Source: Mermis nigrescens (Eukaryota > Nematoda > Enoplea > Mermithida > Mermithidae). Taken from it: DNA of 64,000 nt. The position numbers and the translations under genes were made by a program. Below are positions 7,731-16,565 of this stretch, piece by piece. The notes under the pieces are model-generated. The model was not told the DNA's origin and searched no databases. It saw nothing but the letters and a program-made list of their open reading frames with translations. Numbering within the stretch: position 1 is the first letter of the stretch; every line of letters starts with the position of its first letter. The stretch lies in the NCBI GenBank assembly GCA_036768485.1, contig JAVLUZ010000257.1, positions 1,006,382 to 1,070,381 on the forward strand, given 5' to 3'.

Positions 7731-8784
7731 TTAGCACATTAGAGACCCATGAATCAAATTTTGGCGGATAGCCCCTCCAGCGTATTAAATAATCAGTTTT
7801 TGCGCCTCTTTTTCGCGTTTTTATAATTTTATCAATAATGAACAAATCGTCAGTGGAAACGTTAATCTTTTGCAGTTCGGGCTCGTAAAAAATACCATCT
7901 AGTTTTTCGCCCATTTGATCTTCTAAAACATAGACAGGCGGGGTTCTAGCATATCTTTCCTTAATTAAAAAATACTCCTCGGTCCAATTGGGCCAGAACC
8001 CTTTTTCGAACGTACGCTTCACTTTACTTATTCTGACGTTATCGCCAATTTCGAATTTGAATTCAGTTTGATTATCGCCCGTAAGGCGGAATGCTCTGTT
8101 TAATATTTCACGCTCGTTCTTAGCCGTCACATTTGCCGGACACGTACCTATTGTCCTATGAAACGAATTGTTGTAATTTTTCATAATTTTTGGCAAAATG
8201 TCAATATACTTGTGTGTGTTGTTTTTAGTAAAGTACCTCCACATGTGTTCTTTGAGTGTTCTATTGAAACGCTCTACTACAGATGCTTTCATTTCGCTTT
8301 TAGTGGTGAAAAAATCTACAGATTCTGATTTCAAAAATTTCTGAAACTTGTTGTTTACAAATTCTTTGCCCGCATCCGTTTGTAGCTTGTAGGGCTTGCG
8401 GCCAAACGATGCAAAAATGTGTTTAAAAGCCTCAACAATGTCTTTTGAATTTTTGCTTTTTAGTGGAACGGACCATGCGTACTTTGAGAAAATGTCTATA
8501 CAGTTGAGTAGGTACTTAAAATTATTGTTGTGGTCGGCTAGGGATTGCAAATCGACCAAATCAGCCTGCCACTGCTCGTCTATGCTGCTCACTAGGACTT
8601 TGTTTCGAGAATAAGGCTTGAATGCGGGTTTGTGTAAAGTGTAGGTAGGTTGTTTTTCCAGCCATGCTTTTACCTGTTCCGATTTGGCGGTCGGGCGAAT
8701 TTTTTTCACTCGAGTGTAAAGTTGGTTGACGCCTGTGAACCCGCTTTGCGGGTCGTAGTACAATTTTTTCAGTATTCTATCCAT
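7723..8784 (-). CDS. Polinton retroviral-type integrase with C-terminal chromodomain
   Basis: 353 aa, no interruption. The rve catalytic core runs from about residue 68 to 215: D75 in WQADLVDL, D137 in LQTDAGKEF and E171 in VVERFNRTLKEHMWRYF, a DDE triad with 33 residues between the last two. SKYAWSVPLKSK and the KPYKLQTD block are typical of the Polinton branch of this family. An SH3-like segment follows (about 244-300), then a chromodomain (about 314-347: FIIDKIIKTRKRGAKTDYLI, RWRGYPPKFDSW). The enzyme inserts the element into host DNA; the chromodomain would bind histone tails. It is the best preserved gene of the element. Upstream there is only a weak AATAAATAAATA, so it may share a message with the 8.8-9.1 kb gene. 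Confidence 0.93.
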   Translation of the reverse strand: MDRILKKLYYDPQSGFTGVNQLYTRVKKIRPTAKSEQVKAWLEKQPTYTLHKPAFKPYSRNKVLVSSIDEQWQADLVDLQSLADHNNNFKYLLNCIDIFSKYAWSVPLKSKNSKDIVEAFKHIFASFGRKPYKLQTDAGKEFVNNKFQKFLKSESVDFFTTKSEMKASVVERFNRTLKEHMWRYFTKNNTHKYIDILPKIMKNYNNSFHRTIGTCPANVTAKNEREILNRAFRLTGDNQTEFKFEIGDNVRISKVKRTFEKGFWPNWTEEYFLIKERYARTPPVYVLEDQMGEKLDGIFYEPELQKINVSTDDLFIIDKIIKTRKRGAKTDYLIRWRGYPPKFDSWVSNVLKV

Positions 8785-8817
8785 TTCCGTTTTTTCTTTT
8801 TTATTTATTTATTAACA

Positions 8818-9144
8818 TTACAACACACGATTTACATGATAATCGATACAGTTTTCGTACAGATTCTCCCACATGTTTTTTCCATTTATGTCAAACGACG
8901 ACCATAGACTACATATAGCATCAATATCTTTATTCAGAATCGTCTGCTTTATACTTTGAGCAAAGACCCAGTACGCGTTGCGTTTATCACTTTCGCGTTG
9001 CTCTCGTTTAAACTCTTCGCTCATGAATCCCCAGAAACACGAGCCTATATTTTGAACATTTTTGACGCTCAAGTAGCGGTTGTTTGCTTTTTCAACGAGC
9101 CTTTGAACAAAATGATGATACGCTAGTTCGCCAGGAGAAGACAT
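8818..9144 (-). CDS. Small helical protein of element 2, paralog 2 (108 aa)
   Basis: Open from ATG 9144 (MSSPGELAYHHFVQRLVEKA). The C-terminal half, with AICSLWSSFDINGKNMWENL and CIDYHVNRVL, aligns with paralog 1 (TLFKLWEFL... IIDEHF). An N-terminal segment YLSVKNVQNIGSCFWGFMSE also aligns with YFSDTALGAYFWPKMSK. Function unknown. It lies 33 bp upstream of the integrase start and carries a TATA motif 43 bp before its ATG. The family shows no enzyme motif; a structural or host-interaction role is only a guess. Confidence 0.65.
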   Translation of the reverse strand: MSSPGELAYHHFVQRLVEKANNRYLSVKNVQNIGSCFWGFMSEEFKREQRESDKRNAYWVFAQSIKQTILNKDIDAICSLWSSFDINGKNMWENLYENCIDYHVNRVL

Positions 9145-9186
9145 GGTAGTTGCTTTAACATATAAAATATACCTGGCGCGCGCCCT

Positions 9187-9200
9187 TTTTTATAGACTTT
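9187..9200 (-). promoter_or_regulatory. TATA-type promoter motif of helical paralog 2
   Basis: - strand AAAGTCTATAAAAA, ending 43 bp before the ATG at 9144. It touches the stop codon of the zinc-ribbon gene. Confidence 0.65.
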
Positions 9201-9529
9201 TAGTAAGCAGCCTTGGCCTTTTCCGCCTCGGCCTGCTGCTCAGTGTAGCGCTTCAGCACTCGTTGCCCTGCTTCTTGCATGGCCCTATTGAATTCGCTGC
9301 ACCTGGGGCACATTTGTATATTGAAGTACCACCTGCCTGCATTTGTTTCGAAAAAATCCCTTTCAGAACTATTTTTCTGACAAAAGTAGCAGAGGTGAAT
9401 CATCAGGGGGAACATGGGGCGCTCCAGATTTCTACCACATAGCTCTATAGGCGGTCTAATCGACCTCCCATAGGGCTTATTTTCGCCTTCGGTGAATGGC
9501 AATTTTTTGATTTCTCTTAATTTTTCCAT
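9200..9529 (-). CDS. Zinc-ribbon protein of element 2 (109 aa), unknown role
   Basis: ATG at 9529. Four cysteines form two knuckles: C47-Y-F-C50 and C74-P-R-C77, with 23 residues between them, the spacing of a zinc ribbon. The C-terminus is a charged helix rich in Gln, Glu, Ala and Lys (KRYTEQQAEAEKAKAAY). The N-terminal half is basic with PYGRSIRPP. Zinc ribbons of this spacing occur in transcription factors and polymerase subunits, and the element also encodes a TBP homolog, but the fold alone does not show function. Divergent from PolB; both promoters lie in the 110-bp gap. Intact ORF. Confidence 0.62.
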   Translation of the reverse strand: MEKLREIKKLPFTEGENKPYGRSIRPPIELCGRNLERPMFPLMIHLCYFCQKNSSERDFFETNAGRWYFNIQMCPRCSEFNRAMQEAGQRVLKRYTEQQAEAEKAKAAY

Positions 9530-9576
9530 TTTTTTTAAAGTACCAGAAAATCCCTAGTTAAAGCAGTAAAACACTG

Positions 9577-9607
9577 CTAGTATTTATAGGTTTTGTCTAT
9601 AAATAAG
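9577..9607. promoter_or_regulatory. Divergent TATA promoters for the zinc-ribbon and PolB genes
   Basis: - strand CCTATAAATACTAG (9577-9590) faces the ATG at 9529. + strand GTCTATAAATAAG (9595-9607) lies 36 bp before the PolB ATG at 9643. Confidence 0.75.
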
Positions 9608-9642
9608 AATACATTTTGACTTAGGTAAAGTTCTATTTAATC

Positions 9643-10441
9643 ATGGATTTAAATCGATATTATGAAGTAGGTGAACTTCCACCCATTTCTGTTCGCAGGT
9701 TTAACTCTACTGCAAAAACGTTTCTGTTGAAGTTTCGAAACATTTATGAGTGCCCTAATATACTTGAGGTCTTTGAGCCAATTTTTGAAGATGTTATCAA
9801 AAAAATGTTACGTGACTACCCTGCAGACTGTATGGTAGGCATTGAAATTAGGCACCCGAGTTTATATGAGCGTGTAATAGTCCCATTCACTCAGCGTCAA
9901 TATTTGAATGCTGACAAGGTTTTGAGTATTATGGAAAATGTTGCGCAATCTAAAAAGGAGTTTTGCTTTGATGAATGTATGACATTCCGGGTAGTTGTTG
10001 TTGACAAGAAGCCCCAGAGGGGTTCAGGTTTGAGTACATTTCCTTCAGATGTTAGGACATTTTGCAAAAATGGAGGAGCATACATTAAAATTGCATCAAA
10101 TGATAATTTATCACTACCCCGAGCTGTTGTAACAGGAATAGCAAAGCTGGACAACAGCCAAAAATGGGAGGCTATTAGGAAAGGAGACAAGAACCGTTAT
10201 ACTTTGCAAAAGCAGCTAGCTTTAGACTTAATGCGTAAGGCTAACCTCAGCACCAAAAGAAGAAATATATGGTATAGATGCTGTAGAAAAAATTCAAAAG
10301 GTACTAGCGCCTGACTACCAAATCATAGTATACTCAGGCAATGTTATATTTTTCGAAGGACCTAAAGCTGATAAGGTTATTAATTTACACGCTGCTTATG
10401 ATCACTTTGATTTAATTACAAAAATGCCCAAGCTGCAGTAA
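9643..10441 (+). pseudogene. Protein-primed DNA polymerase B, N-terminal fragment (Polinton PolB)
   Basis: The ATG at 9643 opens a frame of 223 codons. The segment FRVVVVDKKPQRGSGLSTFP, then GGAYIKIASNDNLSLPRAVV and WEAIRKGDKN, matches the region just before the 3'-5' exonuclease of Polinton polymerases (CLPRAhVhA / W..IR.G). A frameshift near 10250 leads to EEIYGIDAVEKIQKVLAPDY, then YQIIVYSGN and HFDLITKMP. The gene ends at 10441, where the right terminal repeat starts. The exonuclease, palm and thumb (about 800 residues of a usual 1000-1200) are absent, so the element could not replicate itself. The breakpoint marks an internal deletion. Confidence 0.82.
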
Positions 10442-10990
10442 GCCGAGCAAAGCAATATTTTGCATACTTTCACGAACGATCAATTGATGAGCACATACTC
10501 TGCTACATTGTGCTTGAAAACTAAATATTGCCAAGTGTAAACTGATGCTGGTATACTGCGGGCCGTGCGCTAAAAGTTTGTACATAGGATACCTAACATA
10601 CTCTGCAAATTTGAGCCCGATCCGACTGCTGGTTAGGACTGCTCTTCTTGTGCCACCTCCCCTCCTACTAGTAGGCCTAGGTGCACTTTAGACCACCTCC
10701 ACAGAATCGCTTAGGCTACCATCCCTAGGCTTGGGGGCACCATCCCCCAGGGACCCTTAGTCTTATTCATGGCAAAAAAATCAATAATCATAGTTTCCCG
10801 GGAAACTCCCTTTTCCTCCCCCAGGAACTCCTCGGGCTAAAAGACCGGTCCAGGCACGCCCTATATCCCTCATCACTGCCTATCCTTAACCATTGCACCC
10901 TGGCCCCACCCCAGGGTGCAAGTTTGGGCCCGCCCGCCTATGCTTAAGCACAGGGTATGTTATAACACACTGTCCCAGGGACGCAGGGTT
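10437..10990 (-). repeat. Right terminal inverted repeat of element 2
   Basis: Reverse complement of 1108-1725 with point changes and indels. Its inner end carries RAKQYFAYFHERSIDEHILC on the + strand, the same gene tail as in the left repeat. It contains TGCTTAAGCA at 10941-10950. Confidence 0.88.
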
Positions 10991-10997
10991 AACTACT

Positions 10998-11022
10998 TAA
11001 AAGTAACATGTGCTTGTATAAC
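10998..11022 (+). repeat. Direct repeat flanking element 2, right copy
   Basis: Identical over 25 bases to 1086-1110. Seven bases (AACTACT) separate it from the end of the terminal repeat. Confidence 0.8.
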
Positions 11023-11345
11023 ATACCCTGCTTATCCGCTTAGTATTTCATTTAAGCACAACGGGTGTTTGCAAGCTTATAATCAAATGTTTGATGCATT
11101 AGATGTAGGACTTGAAGGGAATTTTATTGGCAGATATGAGTCTAAAACATGCCACTCTTTCTTGTGTCTGACTTGGCCTCTGATGTTAATGATGGAGGGC
11201 ATTGGGATCTAGTGCATGAAGGAACAACAAGCATAGCTGTAAGGTTTGCTGATAATTTATCCAATTCTGGCATTTAAATCATTAATGCCGAATTCATGAT
11301 TGATGAAAACCGAAACACGTTTCATGATTAAAAAACATAAACATG
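10998..11345 (+). pseudogene. Polinton major capsid protein, 3' part, element 1
   Basis: Continues the gene broken at 1107. Frames encode CLQAYNQMFDALDVGLEGNF and then, after a shift, DLVHEGTTSIAVRFADNLSN, matching the element 2 block LVHEGTTSITVRFADNLPDS. It ends NTFHD followed by TAA just before the protease ATG. Stops and at least one frameshift are present. Confidence 0.8.
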
Positions 11346-11548
11346 AACACTATAGAAATATTTAGAATTTTTAAGCAAAGTATCACGAACAATCTTTTTA
11401 GGTGTTTTTCCATTAGACCGCTTGCCACCTGTAAAATCTACCCCCAGAGCTCTGGTAGTGAATTTTGTAGCTAGCAATGAGCCTGGCTTAAATTGGGTCG
11501 CTTTGCCATGTATGCTGAATAAAAAATGTATAAATACTTTGATAAGCT
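11343..11548 (+). pseudogene. Adenain-like cysteine protease fragment, element 1
   Basis: ATG at 11343 (MNTIEIFRIFKQSITNNLFR). A shifted frame gives VVNFVASNEPGLNWVALPC. The family has His before Trp in this motif and element 2 still has SHW; here the codon is AAT (Asn), so the catalytic His is lost. The second half with the acidic residue and Cys is deleted. Confidence 0.7.
11528..11539 (+). promoter_or_regulatory. TATA-type promoter motif of the element 1 minor capsid gene
   Basis: TGTATAAATACT, ending 21 bp before the ATG at 11561. Confidence 0.68.
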
Positions 11549-11560
11549 TATATTATAAAA

Positions 11561-11990
11561 ATGGATACTAAACAGTTTTTTGCAACGCTACCAAGCAATT
11601 GGCAAGAATCAAATACTGCAGCTGCATTTGTAACCAAACTGCCTATAGGCAAATTGTACTGTCTGGCGACTAGGAGGTTGGATTTGCAGAGATAATTTAT
11701 TCAAATATGTGACAAATGTTGCAGAAGATTAGAAATGATACAGTTTTACGATGTAAAAAACGATTTCCAGCAAAAAATGCTTATTCCTGGAGCAAGATAT
11801 TTAATTGTAGATGACCTGATTAACACAATCACCAATGGAATAAAAAAGGTTAGCTCAATCAAGAAATTTGAATATTCGCAGTACTTTAGCTAAGGTTTGA
11901 TTGGCATAGCAAGTTTTGTCACTAAAAATCAATACAGAATTTATTCGAAGTGTAGATTACGCAAGCCGGCTTACAGGCAGGACAAGGTGC
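11561..11990 (+). pseudogene. Polinton minor capsid protein fragment, element 1
   Basis: ATG at 11561, MDTKQFFATLPSNWQESNTA, then VTKLPIGKLYC. This aligns with the element 2 start (MDMKQFYLTL...NTAA). Later frames give IQFYDVKNDFQQKMLIPGAR and INTEFIRSVDY, the counterparts of IQFYDIKN...LLIPRAR and INSKYIQSV in element 2. The C-terminal half is missing; the terminal repeat follows. Confidence 0.68.
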
Positions 11991-12029
11991 ATTGGGATAA
12001 CTTTTAAAATAGAAATGCTTACTTTGCAC

Positions 12030-12405
12030 TACTTTACACTTTACATTCTCCTTAGGCTTAGGGCTGCGTTCCTAGGGACTGCTCCCCCTAGGCTTATGGG
12101 CATACCCGGCAGGTCTATTCTTGCCATATATGCCTCTTAGAATTTTCGAGGAGAATGTTCAAGAACAATACAAAATCAATAAAATCAATCAAAAATTAGG
12201 CTCCCCCTCTCATTCCAGGAAACCCTCTACCATATTTGCTTCCCTTAGCTTTATGGGACGCCTACTAACCTCTTTGCTCCCTGACCTTACCCCAGGGATA
12301 ACCAAGGAGCACTTTTAAACCTTTTCTCTCCACACCCGCTTATGCTAAAACACATAAATGTGTTCATGAACATCGTTCAAAAACAATTGGGCTAGGGTCG
12401 CAGGG
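12030..12405 (+). repeat. Right terminal repeat of Polinton element 1
   Basis: Diverged from, but laid out like, the right repeat of element 2: CCTAGGCTTATGGGCATAC, a GAGGAG/CTCCTC block, CAATAAAATCAATC, CCCCAGGG hairpins, CTTATGCTAAAACACA and a terminal GGTCGCAGGGTA near 12405, compared with GGGACGCAGGGTT at 10990. The matching left repeat is outside the window. Confidence 0.6.
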
Positions 12406-13565
12406 TATAGTACTAGTAAGCAAGATAAATTAGTTGTTGTAAAGTGAACAAAGAAATCTGTTTAGCTGAAATGTAACATTTTAGTGAACATGATGATTTA
12501 CAACTATAATCTTTGTCACCAAACTTGTGCAAGAAAATCTATCTACAACGTTCAATGAAGTAGCTACAAAAGTGATTTCCAGGTAAATTACAGTAATACA
12601 ATTTAGCACATGAAAAAATTTATATGCTTATCAATTGCTATACACAGTATCGTGACTGTTGCTTCAGTTTAAACCGCTTTTGTAATCGATTTACAGTTAT
12701 AATAAAATTGCGATGTACAAGGTATCGTGAAATGAACTGTAATTTAATTTGTTGAGCGAAAGGCAACCTTAGCTTCACAATTATATTTTAAAATTAATTG
12801 TAAGACTGATAAGTGCCAGCCAACCAATGCATATTATAGAATGAATGAAGAGAATGTAGTAAAATTTAAAAGAAGTAAATAAGAATAATATGATAACATT
12901 ATAAGACAATGACAAATAAGACATATGAATTTCTAGACAATTTTTGGCATATTGGTCATCAAGTTATATCCATCTTTTTTTGCAAATGGGGAGCGAAGCG
13001 AAGCGACCATTTGCAAAACCGATTGCTCTAGCAAATAGGGCAGCAACGCGCCCCATTTGCTAGTCTTTACTTAGTTTCAGAAATATATCTATTGATGCTA
13101 GAGAATGGATTGGATAATTGTTAGCTTCGTTAGTGATGATGAGCAGCCGGCGATCGAAGTCAGGTATTATTAAGGAGTTTAGAGTACCTACACATATGTG
13201 TTGATATTGCTCTATAACAGATAGAAGACTTTGTTGCTGAATACTCTCAACGTGTACTCACTCTAAAAGCTGTCTCATTCTTTTGTTAGAAGAAATGTGA
13301 ATCCGTTCCATAATTCGTGAGCTTTGTATCACTTCTTTTATCCGTGCTCTGAAAGATTTTTCAATTTCGAGATTTTATTCTTTTAAATAAAATCTATTTT
13401 TATCAAAGCTTCTAAAGTTTACTCGTTAGCAATTCAGCAAATCGTTTCGATTCGCTAACATTAAATCAACGCAAAAAATTTAAAATATAGTCAGTAAAAG
13501 AGTAAATGTAGGAAGTTAATTTGAGATAAATTAAGTGGTAATTAATTACTGCTCTCTATTTAAAT
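12406..13565. other. AT-rich intergenic DNA with two short hairpins
   Basis: No gene seen. At 12983-13065 two adjacent hairpins, GCAAATGG...CCATTTGC and TAGCAAATAGGG...CCCCATTTGCTA, enclose GCGAAGCGAAGCGA-type loops. Confidence 0.6.
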
Positions 13566-13800
13566 TTAGGCTAAATCGTGGTGATCGAATTTTACGCATT
13601 TTTGTTTTATTTGTTCGTTTTCTGCACTTATTTTTTGGATGTGTTCTGAAAACTTTTCTTTATCCCCTTTCAGCAAGTTCTTTGCATGGTTAGCTAACCA
13701 ACTGAATTCGTATACAACGCGTGTTGCGCTTAGTGAAGTATGCTCCGGATATGTTTTTTGTCCGTCGGATTTAACGCAATGTAAAAGCATTTTTGGATCC
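13566..13800 (-). CDS. Probable terminal exon of an unrecognised host gene
   Basis: On the - strand the stretch follows an acceptor-like GATGAGGCAG and stays open to TAG. It encodes MLLHCVKSDGQKTYPEHTSL in its first half and a charged helix (NLLKGDKEKFSEHIQKISAE) in its second. Its base composition is more balanced than the AT-rich flanks. No family recognised and no upstream exon identified. Confidence 0.35.
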
Positions 13801-14629
13801 CTGCCTCATCGCTACCCGGAAGTCAGCTTGCTTCTTGTAGTCATGCCATGTCGTAAATGCAAGGAACATGGTATAAAATGTATCTTGTGGTAGTAGACCT
13901 AAGCATTTTCAAAAATACATAAAACATTTTATGTAATTACATGTAAGGCACATTGTATTATTAAGTTTTAAATTAATAATTTTTTATTTTTTCCTCTTTT
14001 AAATTTCTATTCAAGTGTCAAATTAAAATGCCCGTTTAGTAATTACTTATGTACATATGAGTATGCAGCTTATAATTTCGTTAGTCGTTTCTGACAATGA
14101 TATTATTCTTTTTTCTGTTACGTGAAATAGTTTTGAACTTACACATGTCAAATTTATTTGTTGAACTTTTTGCTCAACCGCTTTTAATTTTTTGTTTTTC
14201 TATTATACTGGACAATCTTTTGAAATTTAGCAACTTTACGTGTCTAATATTGTCGGTGCTCCATTTCAAGCCAAAACGTTTCGTTAAGTTATTAATTAAC
14301 CGATTTACTAATCAATCGGTCTAAAACATTCAATAGCAAAATATAAAAAGTCACAAATCAATCACTAGATAATTATGAATCATAAAATAAAAAATAATAA
14401 TCAAACAGGAAAGCTATTCTCTTAAAAATTGGAAAATACATAGTATCTAATATTCGTAAAATGAAATTTTCGAAAGAATCGCAAAGTTATTTTAAAAGAT
14501 CGCATAAATTTTATTACCGTTTTCGCGCGTATGTATGCATTTCAAATTATTGATTAAACGTGATGTGCGCAATTAATCTTTTTGTTCTTTCAATATAAGT
14601 GTAACGTAGAAGCGGTCTTATAAATTTAG
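13801..14629. other. AT-rich DNA, nothing recognised
   Basis: No open frame with coding character and no repeat match elsewhere in the window was noticed. Confidence 0.5.
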
Positions 14630-14841
14630 AATGGGCTAAATACTTTGGTCGAAACAATGGATTTGTGTCGTTGTGCGTGTTAAAGGAAAACATAAGCACT
14701 TATTTTAAAGCAGCTAGCGTGCCATTAAATCTTATTTTGAAAAACATTGTGGAAGGATTATGCCTGAACGTAGCACAAAGGGAAAGGTTCGTTCGTTCGC
14801 TTAAAAAGAGTCCCTGCATGGACTTACAACCGGACATGTAC
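14630..14841 (+). CDS. Probable internal exon of an unrecognised host gene
   Basis: Bounded by an acceptor (TAAATTTAG) and a donor (TAC|GTGAAG). Open throughout in one frame: WAKYFGRNNGFVSLCVLKEN, then LILKNIVEGLCLNVAQRERF. It looks like a folded, helical domain. Neither the family nor the adjoining exons are known. MITE copies start 25 bp downstream. Confidence 0.4.
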
Positions 14842-14865
14842 GTGAAGAGGGGAAGGGGTGGGGAT

Positions 14866-15060
14866 CATAGGTGGACAGCACCAATATTCTGGGGGTGCAA
14901 AAAGATCAAGAATGGTCTTTAAAATAATGGTATGGCGAAAAAACACCTTTTTTCAACGTTTATCATCGAGCACTATCCATTGGCATCAAAAAATTGCGGA
15001 AAAAACGAAAATATTTTCAAAAATTTAATTCTGGGGGTATTCGGCCTTCTGGGGGTGTGC
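14866..15060 (+). mobile_element. hAT-like MITE, family A, copy 1
   Basis: Starts CATAGGTGGACAGCACC; carries the family core (CGAGCACTATCCATTGGCATC). Its 3' end is replaced by the next copy. Confidence 0.7.
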
Positions 15061-15063
15061 ATC

Positions 15064-15340
15064 CATAGGTAGGCAGCATCAAAGTTCTGGGGGGTGCAAG
15101 ATTTTTTTGAAGGTCACAAAATGGCCTTGAAAATGGTGGTATGGTGAAGAACACCATTTTTCAATGTTTCTCATCGAGCACTATTTATTGGCATCAGAAA
15201 ATTGCGAAAAAAAAACAAAAAAAATTTAAAAAATTGAATTTGGGGAGGTATTTTGGTTTCTCGGGGTCGCATACCCCCCAAAACCCCTACGCCCAGGTAT
15301 GGTGCATACCCCCTAACCCCCCCCCCTCACGCCCACAAGT
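15064..15340 (+). mobile_element. hAT-like MITE, family A, copy 2
   Basis: CATAGGTAGGCAGCATC start, family core, and a 3' end with ACGCCCAGGTATG followed by a partly repeated CCCC-rich tail. Confidence 0.7.
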
Positions 15341-16565
15341 AGTGGGGGTATAGACCCTCAGCATGGAAGAATGGGAAATTTTTTAGAAAAATAAATCAAA
15401 ATAAAGGAAAGCAAAAAAATTAAAATAAAAATTTTTTTAAAACAAAGTGTTTGAAAATGATCAGAATTGTGACTTAATATAGTTCTGCGCTGTTTCAGCA
15501 TTTATACACGTTTTTGAAGCCATTCGGACCCAGGAAAGCTATTTGACTGACCCCCAGACCGGCCTTGCTATGTGTGCCTGTGCGTCTAGGACATTTCGCA
15601 TTTTTACACTATGATATTTTATTTTCCTTGTGACTTTTTATCCTTGTGCTTTTTCCTAATAAAGTATTATTATTATGATTAAAAAATACCGAGAAAAAAT
15701 TAATCCAGATTGATTCTTGCTTACCTTTTCATAAGCATCAGAAGTACTGGCTTTCTTTAGCTTCTATTTACGAAATTAGGCCATGTCACTATATTTTAAA
15801 ATGAACACCTTTCGGAATTTTAATCAAGCATTGAAATCGGACGAGAATCTCCGGGAAAATTTTTTATCCGTACTGCAAAAAAAGTTAATCGTCTTACTAT
15901 TTTTACTTATAAATCATTTTTGCAGTTTACTTAGAGTTTACATCGTTGAGTTGTGAGCTAATAATATCTCTAATTTTGTTCTTATACTTACGTGTCTCTA
16001 AAACAAATTCAGATGTCATCATGCATTTGAACAAGGAAATTCTGGTTAAGGGGTCATCCCAAAAAAAGTTTTATTCGGATTTATAATTTTTCAACGTACA
16101 ATACTCGTTCTTCCTAGAACGTAGAGACAAAAGAAAATTTCGAAAAACTGAAGTGAATTATGCAAAATGAAAATGAGTATATGGCGCGAGAAGAATATTC
16201 ACATTTTTTAACCAAAGTAACGCTAAAACGCTTAAAACAGCGAAACCTCAACGATTCCTTGGATATTCCGCCGATCGGTAGCATTTTGCAGAGGTAAACA
16301 TTCATTCTGGGGGATCGAATCCCATTCCCCAAAGAATGCATAGTGGAAAGTCATGTAATTATTTAGATTTATGACGAAATCACGAGTGTAGTTAATATTT
16401 TAAAAATGTCAATTTAATAATTTTTAATGATTTATTTTTCAATTATTCATTCATTACTTTTTTGTTGTGTCTTCTATTTTCTTTTATTTTTCATTACATT
16501 ATCACTTTTCGCTATCAATTTGCGAACGCATATCAATCGAAATGCATTAAAATTTTTCTGCGCAG
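15341..16565. other. Intergenic or intronic AT-rich DNA
   Basis: Nothing recognised apart from homopolymer runs and an AATAAA at 15659. Confidence 0.45.

Larger units (their letters stand above)
1108..10990. mobile_element. Polinton (Maverick) element 2, internally deleted, nested in element 1
   Basis: Bounded by inverted repeats that start AACCCTGCGTCCCTGGGACA (left) and end with the complementary sequence at 10990. The gene set is typical of Polintons: integrase with chromodomain, protein-primed PolB, packaging ATPase, adenain-like protease, major and minor capsid proteins and small virion proteins. The length is about 9.9 kb against 15-20 kb for complete elements. The missing part is mostly PolB, which is cut after about 265 codons and joined to the right terminal repeat. 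All genes except the integrase and the small 7.3-9.5 kb genes carry stops or frameshifts. The element interrupts the capsid gene of element 1, which dates it as the younger insertion. Confidence 0.9.

Noticed and set aside
1..12405. Free-living virus or bacterial contig
   Set aside because: Structural genes are pseudogenes, elements are nested, and flanking DNA has spliced exons and animal-type repeats; these are endogenous elements.
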